Shown: in pieces, positions 1 through 6,205 of the stretch
How the letters are laid out: each line of letters starts with the position of its first letter
How positions within the stretch are numbered: position 1 is the first letter of the stretch
Assembly: GCA_003242275.1 (NCBI GenBank)
Contig: QGUX01000030.1
Location: forward strand, 1-18,471
Length of the DNA stretch: 18,471 nt
DNA from: Pseudomonadota bacterium
Lineage (GTDB): Bacteria; Pseudomonadota; Gammaproteobacteria; Steroidobacterales; Steroidobacteraceae
Direction: 5' to 3'
Translations under genes and position numbers: made by a program
The notes under the pieces: generated by a model
Told to the model about the DNA's origin: nothing
Seen by the model: only the letters and a program-made list of their open reading frames with translations
Databases searched by the model: none

Positions 1-3
1 TTG

Positions 4-38
4 CTTTTATTTCAGGGGCTCGGTGAATTTGATAAAAG
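4..38. repeat. Imperfect inverted repeat at the truncated end of the regulator gene
   Basis: CTTTTAT at 4-10 is the reverse complement of ATAAAAG at 32-38, and TTCA at 11-14 pairs with TGAA at 24-27, leaving a small bulge. The stretch is AT-rich in an otherwise GC-rich window and coincides with the premature stop of the LysR-like gene. It could be a hairpin, a terminator remnant or the end of an insertion. Confidence 0.35.
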
Positions 39-222
39 ACCGCCCCTCCCGCCGCCACAGCGGCGTGCCCACGGCGCGCTCCAGCCGTCCGATGGCATGG
101 CTGAGCGCCGACTGGGTCAGGTGCAGCGCCTGGGCGGCTGCCGTCAGCGTGCCGAACCGGTCCACGGCCCGCACGATGGCGAGGTGGTTGCGATCCAGGT
201 AATCCCTATGACTGGATTTCAT
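7..222 (-). pseudogene. Truncated LysR-family (MetR-like) transcriptional regulator, helix-turn-helix part only
   Basis: The 71-residue product is the winged helix-turn-helix of a LysR-type regulator: residues about 10-50 include TAAAQALHLTQSALSHAIGR, and the wing LWRREGRS...FTEP follows. The recognition-helix stretch TQSALSHAI resembles MetR, the LysR-type activator of methionine synthesis genes. A divergent methionine-synthase-like gene supports that link. LysR proteins normally run to about 300 residues, but here TAA (complement of 7-9) falls right after the wing, so the effector-binding domain is absent. The last codons are much more AT-rich than the rest. I chose ATG at 222; a GTG at 243 would add seven residues. 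It may be a decayed gene, a nonsense mutation or a contig-edge artefact. Only six more bases lie to the left, so this cannot be settled here. Confidence 0.7.
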
Positions 223-229
223 GGAAACC

Positions 230-242
230 TGAATATATATCA
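230..242. promoter_or_regulatory. MetR-box-like operator between the regulator and the methyltransferase gene
   Basis: TGAATATATATCA matches the MetR consensus TGAANNTNNTTCA with one mismatch (ATCA in place of TTCA) and has the central T. It lies in the 57-base gap between divergent starts (222 minus, 280 plus), where MetR-type regulators bind. On the minus strand, TATATT (237-232) is also a reasonable -10 for the regulator gene. Binding is inference. Confidence 0.4.
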
Positions 243-279
243 CTTTAGTTCATCGGAATCGGTTCCTAGGATGCGCCCC

Positions 280-1443
280 ATGAACGCCAACCTGAAATCC
301 GCATCCGCCGGCGCCTCGGGCGCCGAAGACCATCCCCAGCTTCCCGCCCGCTACGACCACGTGGGCAGCTTCCTGCGCCCGGGCTACCTGCTCGAGGCCC
401 GCGCCCGCCGCGCGAAGGGCGAGATCAGCGCCGGGGAACTGCGCAAGGTGGAGGACCGTGCGATCACCGAGATCGTGCGCTTCCAGGAAGAAGTGGGCCT
501 GAAGTCCATCACCGACGGCGAGTACCGCCGCACCTACTTCCACATCGACTTCCTCAACCAGCTCGGCGGCGTGCAGACCAGCGACCCGGTGATCGTCGAG
601 AAGCCTGACGGCAGCCGCGAGCTCGCCCCGCCGGTGATGCGCGTGGTGGACAAGGTGCGCCACGACCGTCCCATCCAGCTCGAGGACTACCGCTACCTGC
701 AGTCGCAGCTCTCGCCGGGCAGCGTGGCCAAGGTGACCATTCCTTCGCCCACCATGCTCCACTTCCGCGGCGGCCGCGCCGGCATCAGCAAGGAGGCCTA
801 TCCCGAGCTCGACCCGGCCTTCTACGACGACGTGGCGCGCGCCTACGGCGACGAGCTGCGCTCGCTGTACGACGCCGGCTGCCGCTACGTGCAGATGGAC
901 GACACCAACCTCGCCTACCTGTGCGATGCGAAGATGCGCGAGGCCGCGCGCCAGCGGGGCGACGATCCGAATGAACTGCCGCGCCGCTATGCCATGTTCG
1001 TCAACAAGGTGGTGGCGCACAAGCCGGCCGGCATGCTGCTGGCCATGCACCTGTGCCGCGGCAACTTCCAGAGCACGCATGCCGCCAGCGGCGACTACGA
1101 ACCCGTGGCCGAGGCGCTGCTGTCCGAGATGAACATCGACGCGTACTTCCTGGAGTACGACGATGAGCGCTCCGGCGGCTTCAGCCCGCTGCGCTTCCTG
1201 AAGAAGGGCAAGACCGTGGTGCTGGGCCTGGTCACCACCAAGGTGGGCGAGCTCGAGGACCCGGACCTGCTCAAGCGCCGCATCGACGAGGCAGCGAAGT
1301 ACGCACCGCTCGAGCAGCTCGCGCTCTCGCCGCAGTGCGGCTTCGCCAGCAGTGTCGAGGGCAATGCCATCTCCTGGGACAACCAGCGCCGCAAGCTGGA
1401 GCTGGTGGTGAAGGTGGCGCGCGAGGTCTGGGGCGACCACTAG
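280..1443 (+). CDS. Cobalamin-independent methionine synthase-like methyltransferase (MetE C-terminal domain family)
   Basis: The 387-residue protein matches the stand-alone MetE C-terminal catalytic domain family (YxjG/YxjH type), which moves a methyl group to homocysteine or a similar thiol in the cytoplasm. The N-terminus has RYDHVGSFLRP and the family stretch ITDGEYRRTYFHIDFL. The zinc site is intact: His257 and Cys259 (MHLCRGN), Glu292 (YFLEYDD) and Cys353 (SPQCGF). The Glu-to-Cys spacing of 61 equals that of E. coli MetE (E665, C726). The N-terminal folate-binding half of full MetE is missing, as usual for this family, so the methyl donor is uncertain. ATG at 280 has AGGA eight bases upstream; an in-frame ATG at 271 is the alternative. 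The open frame before 271 is not part of the gene. The divergent MetR-like fragment and MetR-like box suggest methionine-linked control. Confidence 0.88.
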   Translation: MNANLKSASAGASGAEDHPQLPARYDHVGSFLRPGYLLEARARRAKGEISAGELRKVEDRAITEIVRFQEEVGLKSITDGEYRRTYFHIDFLNQLGGVQTSDPVIVEKPDGSRELAPPVMRVVDKVRHDRPIQLEDYRYLQSQLSPGSVAKVTIPSPTMLHFRGGRAGISKEAYPELDPAFYDDVARAYGDELRSLYDAGCRYVQMDDTNLAYLCDAKMREAARQRGDDPNELPRRYAMFVNKVVAHKPAGMLLAMHLCRGNFQSTHAASGDYEPVAEALLSEMNIDAYFLEYDDERSGGFSPLRFLKKGKTVVLGLVTTKVGELEDPDLLKRRIDEAAKYAPLEQLALSPQCGFASSVEGNAISWDNQRRKLELVVKVAREVWGDH

Positions 1444-1488
1444 CCACGGCGCTGGTGCCCGGCCCGGCCGGCGCGCCGACGCCGCCGT

Positions 1489-2067
1489 TCAGTCGCCGGC
1501 GGCGGCCTCCTCGCCGCCGCGCACCCGCGCGGTGAACGAGAACGTGGGCACCAGCAGCCGCCGCTCGCCGGCGAGGTCGGTGGCGGGATCGAGGCAGTAG
1601 CCGCGCACGGCGACGCGCTCGAAGTTGCCCTCCAGCGGCGTGCGCGCCAGGTCCTCGACGGCGCAGCGGTCGCTGCCGCGCGTGGCGTACAGCGCTCCTT
1701 CGCCCTCCACCAGCACGGTCAGGTTGGTCGGCAGCACCTGCGCGGGACCCTCGTCGGCGTCCGCCAGGTCGATGCCGAAGATGAAGCGCAGGTGCCGGCC
1801 CTCGTGCGTGCCGGCCAGCGTGACGCGCAGCCCGCTGCCGTCGGGCCGCATGTCGCCGTCGCACTCGATGTCCGTGCCGCGCCAGGCGAGGTCGGCCTCG
1901 ATGGCGCCGCGCAGGTCGGCCTCGAGCCCGCCGTCCCCGGCAGGCAGGCAGCCGCCGGCGCCCGCTGCCACGCTACCGCCGGCAGGGCCGCCCTCGCCCA
2001 CCTGCGCCTTCTGCGAGCAGGCGGCCGGCCCGAGCAGCAGTGCAACCAGCAGCGCGCGCCGCACCAT
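1489..2067 (-). CDS. Putative lipoprotein or secreted protein, function unknown
   Basis: The 192-residue product starts with a basic, hydrophobic signal sequence (VRRALLVALLLGPAACSQ). The cysteine in GPAAC could be lipidated, but proline at -3 is not canonical, so a plain secreted protein is also possible. The mature part is acidic, has several cysteines (CLPAG, IECDG, DRCAV, GYCLD) that could form disulfides, and looks like beta-rich text such as GSGLRVTLAGTHEGRHLRFI. I recognise no family. The ATG at 2067 shares one base with the stop of the upstream cupin gene (TGATG), so the two are probably translationally coupled; a GTG at 2070 is the other possible start. It converges on the methyltransferase gene with a 45-base gap in which no clear terminator is seen. 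Confidence 0.72.
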   Translation of the reverse strand: MVRRALLVALLLGPAACSQKAQVGEGGPAGGSVAAGAGGCLPAGDGGLEADLRGAIEADLAWRGTDIECDGDMRPDGSGLRVTLAGTHEGRHLRFIFGIDLADADEGPAQVLPTNLTVLVEGEGALYATRGSDRCAVEDLARTPLEGNFERVAVRGYCLDPATDLAGERRLLVPTFSFTARVRGGEEAAAGD

Positions 2068-2432
2068 CACTCGTAGACGACGAAGTACTTGCGCGCCGGC
2101 TCGGTCACTTCCCAGCAGCCGGTGAATCCGGAGGGCGACACGAAGGTGTCGCCGGGGCCGAAGGTGCGCACCGAACCATCATCGCCGGTGACCACGATGC
2201 GGCCCGCGAGCAGCTGGCAGAACTCGTGCTCGGTGAAGATCACGCGCCACTTGCCGGGCCGGCACTCCCAGACGCCGGCGTGGAAGTGCCCGTCGGCGCT
2301 GCTGTAGAGGATCCACGCCCGCTGCGCCGGATCGCCGGCGAGGATGCGGTCGGCCGGCGGGCGGTATTCGTCCGTCGCGGGCAGGGGCCCGGAGAAGTCC
2401 ACCACGGGCTGGAACTGCGGCAGGGTGCTCAT
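2067..2432 (-). CDS. Small cupin-domain protein (Cupin_3 / DUF861 type)
   Basis: The 121-residue protein is one beta-barrel cupin. The family pattern is clear: GVWECRPGKWRVIFTEHEF, then LLAGRIVVTGDDG, FGPGDTFVSPSGFTGCWEV and the ending RKYFVVYE. This subgroup is related to the (S)-ureidoglycine aminohydrolase cupin domain and is mostly uncharacterised. FTEHEF supplies an acidic/His pair, but the standard two-His metal set is not obvious, so catalysis is unproven. It is the first gene of a two-gene minus-strand unit with the putative lipoprotein and is divergent from selO (92-base gap). The ATG has no Shine-Dalgarno sequence; a -10-like TAGACT ends six bases before it, suggesting a leaderless transcript. 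Confidence 0.85.
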   Translation of the reverse strand: MSTLPQFQPVVDFSGPLPATDEYRPPADRILAGDPAQRAWILYSSADGHFHAGVWECRPGKWRVIFTEHEFCQLLAGRIVVTGDDGSVRTFGPGDTFVSPSGFTGCWEVTEPARKYFVVYE

Positions 2433-2444
2433 GCAGGCAGTCTA
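2433..2444 (-). promoter_or_regulatory. Putative leaderless promoter -10 of the cupin gene
   Basis: On the minus strand TAGACT (2444-2439; four of six matches to TATAAT, with the key A and final T) is followed by exactly six bases and then ATG. TGCGCA, 16 bases further upstream, is a weak -35. No ribosome binding site is present. Confidence 0.4.
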
Positions 2445-2512
2445 GCGGCACGCCGCGCGTTGCGCAGGCCGGCCCTGCGCACAGGTTGACGCCCGGCGCC
2501 ACCCATGCGTTG

Positions 2513-2524
2513 TAACCTGCACCG
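2513..2524 (+). promoter_or_regulatory. Putative leaderless promoter -10 of selO
   Basis: TAACCT (2513-2518) matches TATAAT only at T, A and the last T but sits exactly six bases before the selO ATG, as at cupin, mog and fadE. TTGACG at 2486-2491 is a good -35 by sequence, but its 21-base spacing is too long. No Shine-Dalgarno sequence precedes the ATG. Confidence 0.3.
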
Positions 2525-3964
2525 ATGAGACTGGGCTTCGAGCACACCTATGCGGCCCTGCCGGCGGAATTCCACACGCCGGTGGAACCTGCTGCGGTGC
2601 CCGAGCCCCGCCTGCTGGCCTTCAACGAACCGCTGGCCGCGGAACTGGGCCTCGACGTGGCCGCGCTGCGCCTGGTCGCGCACCAGGTGTTTTCCGGCGC
2701 GCTGCTGCCCGACGATGCCCGCCCCATCTCCATGGCCTATGCCGGGCACCAGTTCGGCCACTTCGTGCCGGCGCTGGGCGATGGCCGCGCCCTGCTGCTC
2801 GGCGAACTGCGCGACCGCAATGGCGAACTGCGCGACCTGCAGCTCAAGGGCTCGGGCCGCACGCCCTGGTCCCGCCAGGGCGACGGCCTGGCCGCCGTGG
2901 GTCCGATGCTGCGCGAGTACCTCGTCAGCGAGGCCATGCACGCGCTCGGCATTCCCACCACACGCTCGCTGGCCGTGGTGGCCACCGGCGGGCGCGTGCT
3001 GCGCGAGGTGCCGCAGCCCGGCGCCGTCCTCACGCGCGTCGCGCGCAGCCACGTGCGCGTGGGGACCTTCGAGTACTTCGCCGCGCGCGGCCAGTTCGAC
3101 CACGTGCGCACGCTGCTCGACTACTGCATCGATCGCCACTACCCGGAACTGAAGGACGCGGGCGAGGACGCGCCGCTGGCCTTCCTGCGCGCGGTGGCCG
3201 CGCGCCAGGCCTCGCTGGTGGCCCAGTGGACCGGCGTGGGCTTCATCCACGGCGTGATGAACACCGACAACATGGCCATCAGCGGCGAGACCATCGACTA
3301 TGGTCCCTGCGCCTTCATGGACCACTACCATCCCGCCACGGTGTTCAGTTCCATCGACCATCGCGGCCGCTACAGCTTCGGCAACCAGGCCGCGATCGCG
3401 CAGTGGAACCTCGCGCGGCTGGCCGAGTGCCTGGTGCCGTTGATGCCCGGCGGGCAGGAGGCCGCGGTCGCCGCAGCCACCGGGGTGCTCGAAGCCTTCC
3501 CCGCGCAGTTCGATGCGGAACTGCTCACCGTCATGCGCCGCAAGCTCGGCCTTGCCACCGCGCACGCCGATGACCAGCCGCTGGTGGCCGGCCTGCTGCA
3601 GGCCATGCAACTGGCACGCGCCGACTTCACGCAGACCTTCCGCGCGCTGGCGGATGTGGTGGAGGGCGGAGAGATCGAAGGACTGGAAGCCTGGCTCACG
3701 CGCTGGCGCGCGCGGCTCGCCCTGGAGCCCCTGCCGGCGGCGCAGCGCGCACAGATGCTGCGCGCCGCCAATCCCGCCTTCATCCCGCGCAATCATCGCG
3801 TCGAGGCGGCCCTGGCGGCGGCCTGGGAACGCGATGACCTCGCGCCGTTCAACACGCTGCTCGACCTCGTGCGCCGGCCCTTCGACGATCGCCCGGGCTT
3901 CGAGTCGTACACGCTCCCGCCCGAGGACCACGAGCGCGTGCTGGCGACCTTCTGCGGCACCTGA
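2525..3964 (+). CDS. selO: SelO protein adenylyltransferase (YdiU/SelO pseudokinase family)
   Basis: The 479-residue protein has the usual length of bacterial SelO (E. coli about 478). SelO has a kinase-like fold that binds ATP in flipped orientation and transfers AMP to Ser, Thr or Tyr of protein substrates, with a role in redox stress. Visible motifs are PISMAYAGHQFGHFVPALGD near the N-terminus, LKGSGRTPWSRQGDG (Lys108), HGVMNTDNM (His242, catalytic-type Asp248, Asn249) and DYGPCAFMD (metal-ligand-type Asp258). The 10-residue gap between the two Asp equals that in characterised SelO. The C-terminus ends TFCGT, with Cys477 where animal SelO has selenocysteine, so this is the Cys form. The ATG has no Shine-Dalgarno sequence. 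It lies 68 bases before mog on the same strand. Confidence 0.95.
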   Translation: MRLGFEHTYAALPAEFHTPVEPAAVPEPRLLAFNEPLAAELGLDVAALRLVAHQVFSGALLPDDARPISMAYAGHQFGHFVPALGDGRALLLGELRDRNGELRDLQLKGSGRTPWSRQGDGLAAVGPMLREYLVSEAMHALGIPTTRSLAVVATGGRVLREVPQPGAVLTRVARSHVRVGTFEYFAARGQFDHVRTLLDYCIDRHYPELKDAGEDAPLAFLRAVAARQASLVAQWTGVGFIHGVMNTDNMAISGETIDYGPCAFMDHYHPATVFSSIDHRGRYSFGNQAAIAQWNLARLAECLVPLMPGGQEAAVAAATGVLEAFPAQFDAELLTVMRRKLGLATAHADDQPLVAGLLQAMQLARADFTQTFRALADVVEGGEIEGLEAWLTRWRARLALEPLPAAQRAQMLRAANPAFIPRNHRVEAALAAAWERDDLAPFNTLLDLVRRPFDDRPGFESYTLPPEDHERVLATFCGT

Positions 3965-3998
3965 GCCGCCCTCGCCCGCGCCGGCCGGCAGCGCCGCT

Positions 3999-4017
3999 GT
4001 GGCGATCCACCCGCCAC
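3999..4017. repeat. Inverted repeat overlapping the mog promoter
   Basis: GTGGCG (3999-4004), seven bases, then CGCCAC (4012-4017) form a perfect 6-base dyad ending three bases before the -10-like TACAAT of mog, over the -35 position. It could be an operator. As a terminator of selO it is weak, because no T-run follows. Confidence 0.3.
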
Positions 4018-4020
4018 CGT

Positions 4021-4032
4021 TACAATCGCCCC
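4021..4032 (+). promoter_or_regulatory. Putative leaderless promoter -10 of mog
   Basis: TACAAT (4021-4026) matches TATAAT at five of six bases and is followed by exactly six bases and then ATG at 4033. Transcription would begin at or next to the start codon. No Shine-Dalgarno sequence is present, and the -35 region is poor in consensus. Confidence 0.5.
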
Positions 4033-4566
4033 ATGGCCAGGCCCGTCATCGGTGTGCTGAACGTTTCCGACCGCGCCAGCGCCGGCATCTACGCCGACGA
4101 GCCCGGCCAGGCCTGCGTGGCGCTGCTGCGCGAATGGCTCGCCACCGACTTCGACGTGGACTACCGCATCGTGCCCGACGAGATCGACGTCATCGCCGGC
4201 GAGCTCATCCGCCAGGCCGACGAGGCCGGCTGCTGCCTCATCGTCACCACCGGCGGCACCGGTCCCGCGCCGCGCGACGTCACGCCCGAGGCCACGCTGC
4301 GCGTCATCGAGCGCGAGATGCCGGGCTTCGGCGAACTGATGCGCGCCACCTCGCTCAAGTACGTGCCCACCGCCATCCTGTCGCGGCAGACCGCCGGCAT
4401 CCGCGGGCGCACGCTGATCGTCAACCTGCCCGGCCGGCCCAAGTCCATACGGGAAAACCTCGAGGCCGTGTTCCCGGCCATCCCCTACTGCATCGACCTG
4501 ATCGGCGGCCCGCGCCTTGAAACAAACGAGGCCCTGATGAAGGCGTTCCGCCCGAAGGGTGCCTGA
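4033..4566 (+). CDS. mog: Molybdopterin adenylyltransferase MogA
   Basis: The 177-residue cytoplasmic enzyme activates molybdopterin by adenylation, giving MPT-AMP for molybdate insertion in molybdenum cofactor synthesis. It aligns along its length with E. coli MogA: SDRASAGIYAD, then TTGGTGPAPRDVTPEAT, MPGFGELMRATSLKYVPTAILSRQ (given in part), LIVNLPGRPKSI, and the ending AFRPK. Asp49 (VPDE) and Asp82 (PRDVTP) fall at the same numbers as the catalytic residues of E. coli MogA. It is somewhat shorter than the E. coli protein because the segment before AIPYCIDLIGGP is reduced. No other cofactor gene lies in the window, so it is an isolated mog. The start lacks a Shine-Dalgarno sequence and has a -10 hexamer six bases upstream. 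Confidence 0.93.
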   Translation: MARPVIGVLNVSDRASAGIYADEPGQACVALLREWLATDFDVDYRIVPDEIDVIAGELIRQADEAGCCLIVTTGGTGPAPRDVTPEATLRVIEREMPGFGELMRATSLKYVPTAILSRQTAGIRGRTLIVNLPGRPKSIRENLEAVFPAIPYCIDLIGGPRLETNEALMKAFRPKGA

Positions 4567-4650
4567 AACCCCTGTCGGCACCGTGGTTTCCGCGCCGCCG
4601 GCCGGTGGTGGACATCCACAATATTTGCTCAATTCATCCAACTAAGGATT

Positions 4651-4668
4651 TGACGTCAGTTCCGGAAC
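4651..4668. repeat. Two abutting perfect palindromes upstream of the small-protein gene
   Basis: TGACGTCA (4651-4658) is directly followed by GTTCCGGAAC (4659-4668); each is a perfect palindrome. They lie about 80 bases upstream of the 32-residue gene, and the second contains the GGAAC of the proposed ECF -35 box. They may be activator or repressor sites. Confidence 0.4.
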
Positions 4669-4692
4669 CAGGGGCGTCATCCTCCGGTCTGA
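4664..4692 (+). promoter_or_regulatory. ECF (RpoE-like) promoter candidate for the 32-residue gene
   Basis: GGAACC (4664-4669) resembles the RpoE -35 element GGAACTT. GTCTGA (4687-4692) resembles the -10 element, and CGGTCTGAT matches what I recall of the E. coli rpoH P3 -10 region. The spacing is about one base longer than usual for RpoE. Transcription would start near 4699, giving a 40-base leader. A housekeeping alternative, TTGACA at 4700-4705, has no acceptable -10 at normal spacing. Confidence 0.4.
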
Positions 4693-4738
4693 TCAACCGT
4701 TGACAGACAAGAATGACGACCCTCAAAGGAGCTGACAC

Positions 4739-4837
4739 ATGAATGCCATCGCACTGACCACCTTGCTGGTTCACACCCTTGCCACCGTGACCGTGGCAAT
4801 CGGAACGGCGGTGGCTGCCTGTTTCACCCGCCGCTGA
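4739..4837 (+). CDS. 32-residue hydrophobic small protein (possible one-pass membrane peptide)
   Basis: ATG at 4739 is preceded by AAAGGAG (4725-4731) at a seven-base spacing, one of the best ribosome binding sites in the window. The frame encodes 32 residues: MNAIALTT, a long uncharged stretch rich in Ala, Val, Thr and Leu (one His), then ACFTRR and TGA. A single membrane helix of about 22 residues with a basic C-terminal tail is the simplest reading, giving N-out/C-in by the positive-inside rule. A 13-base-pair terminator follows 37 bases after the stop, so the gene looks like its own short transcription unit of about 215 bases. I recognise no family. Regulatory peptide, stress-induced small membrane protein or type I toxin-like peptide are possibilities, none supported directly. 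A leader-peptide role is unlikely, as no same-strand gene follows. Confidence 0.65.
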   Translation: MNAIALTTLLVHTLATVTVAIGTAVAACFTRR

Positions 4838-4874
4838 TCCTCACCCTCCCCCCTTCGAGAAAAGGCGGCAATTT

Positions 4875-4913
4875 CCGCCGCCGGCAGTGAATGCTGCCGG
4901 CGGCGGCTTTCTT
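4875..4913 (+). terminator. Rho-independent terminator of the small-protein gene
   Basis: CCGCCGCCGGCAG (4875-4887), loop TGAATG, then CTGCCGGCGGCGG (4894-4906) form a perfect 13-base-pair stem followed by CTTTCTT. On the minus strand no T-run follows, so it acts mainly on plus-strand transcripts. Confidence 0.85.
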
Positions 4914-5036
4914 GATGCAGTCAGTGGCTGCGCGCGGCGGCTGCGGAACCCGCTGGCGCGACCGGTGCGAACGCCCCTCCATCCGCGGGCAGCCCCGATG
5001 CGACGATCCGCCACGTGTCGGCCACGTCCGCTCCAC

Positions 5037-6152
5037 TCAGCGCCGGCCGACGCCCTGCGCCTCCAGCGCCGCGCGGATCCTCGGCTTGGCGGCCTGCACC
5101 GTCAGCCGTCCCGCCGCGAACGCCTCGGCGAGCTGGAACAGCCCGGCGAACGCGCCCGACTGGTCACTGTTGGCCGTGACCTCCACCACCTCGTTGGTGG
5201 ACCAGACGTCCTCCCACACCTCGAGCACCGCATCCCAGAACTCGCGCGTGGCCTCGTAGTAGCGATCCGCCGCCGCGAAGTCCGCATCCACGATGCGCTC
5301 GTAGCGCGCCACGCCGTACTCGCGTCCCACGTAGGGCAGCGGCGCATTGCCGACGGTGCGCTTGAGGTTGTTCTCCTCGTGCAGCCAGCCGCGCGGCAGG
5401 ATGGTGTGACGGTTGGTGCCGTACAGCAGCTGGTAGTCGTTGCGCACCGACCACTCGCGGCGCGGCAGCGGCCGCGCGGTTTCGCCGCCGATCCAGCTCG
5501 AGAAGCTGGCGTTGTGCTCCCAGCGGCCCACGCTGCCGTAGCGCGGTGATTCATCCACCTGGTAGACGGTCTGCGACCAGGCGCCACGGCGCTCCTCGGC
5601 GGACAGCGTGCGCCTGCGCCAGCGCCGGCCATCCTCGTGCTCGATCACGTACGCCGGCTCGTAGCGCCAGTCCTGCCGCCAGTGCTTGGTGACCATGGGC
5701 TCGCTGATGCGCCCGTCCTCGCCCACCACGCGCATCTCCAGGATGTGCACCAGGCTCACGAACCCCGGCTCGTCGCGGTCGACGTAGACCTTTTCGGTGC
5801 CCCACGACTGGTAGGGGCGGGGCCGCTGGCCCTCGTCGGGAAAGGTGGCCACCTCGAGGAAGTCGAAGGTGACGCGGTAGGTGCCGGCCATGGCGAGGAT
5901 GGCGCGCCGGTCGCGCTCCTGCGGCGCGAGGTCCGGCGCCTGCAGCGCCTGCCATTCGGCCGACGGCCCGGTGGCCAGCTTCACTGGCGCGCCGCGGGTG
6001 GTGCCGCCGCGCGGCGCCGGCGCATCGGCACCCAGCGGCCAGGAGAAGGTGTAGCGCGGCACGCGGCCCTCGCCCGCCGGTTCGGCCGCCATCACCAGGC
6101 CGGCCGCGAGGCCGGCCAGCAGCATTCCCATCCTGGCGATGAGCTTGCCCAT
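5037..6152 (-). CDS. Secreted DUF6607-family protein
   Basis: The 371-residue product begins with a signal peptide (basic start, then MLLAGLAAGLVMAAEP, cleavage near residue 22-23), so it is exported. The mature part matches what I know of the DUF6607 family: GTYRVTFDFLEVATF near residues 90-104, WGTEKVYVD, VHILEM, and the hallmark KHWRQDW at 156-162, with many Trp, Tyr and Arg residues after it. The family has no established function. ATG at 6152 has AAGG about nine bases upstream; a second Met at residue 8 is a weaker alternative. It is divergent from fadE with a 53-base gap. TATAAC on the minus strand (6197-6192) could be its -10 and overlaps the fadE -10 on the other strand, so the two promoters may interfere or be coregulated. 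Confidence 0.8.
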   Translation of the reverse strand: MGKLIARMGMLLAGLAAGLVMAAEPAGEGRVPRYTFSWPLGADAPAPRGGTTRGAPVKLATGPSAEWQALQAPDLAPQERDRRAILAMAGTYRVTFDFLEVATFPDEGQRPRPYQSWGTEKVYVDRDEPGFVSLVHILEMRVVGEDGRISEPMVTKHWRQDWRYEPAYVIEHEDGRRWRRRTLSAEERRGAWSQTVYQVDESPRYGSVGRWEHNASFSSWIGGETARPLPRREWSVRNDYQLLYGTNRHTILPRGWLHEENNLKRTVGNAPLPYVGREYGVARYERIVDADFAAADRYYEATREFWDAVLEVWEDVWSTNEVVEVTANSDQSGAFAGLFQLAEAFAAGRLTVQAAKPRIRAALEAQGVGRR

Positions 6153-6193
6153 GCGCCCAACCTTACAACGGTTCCGGCGCCGTAGCTGCGGGT

Positions 6194-6205
6194 TATAGTG
6201 GCCTG
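6194..6205 (+). promoter_or_regulatory. Putative leaderless promoter -10 of fadE, overlapping a divergent -10
   Basis: TATAGT (6194-6199; five of six matches) is followed by six bases and the fadE ATG at 6206. No Shine-Dalgarno sequence is present. TATAAC lies on the opposite strand at 6197-6192, facing the DUF6607 gene. Confidence 0.45.

Noticed and set aside
1..279. N-terminal extension of the methyltransferase frame to position 1
   Set aside because: It overlaps the divergent regulator and its text matches no family; the conserved protein begins just after ATG 280.
2429..3931. A 500-codon minus-strand open frame opposite selO
   Set aside because: It is the shadow of selO, with no recognisable domain and biased composition.
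4608..4619. GTGGA-CA-TCCAC as a terminator of mog
   Set aside because: A two-base loop is too tight for a hairpin and no T-run follows.
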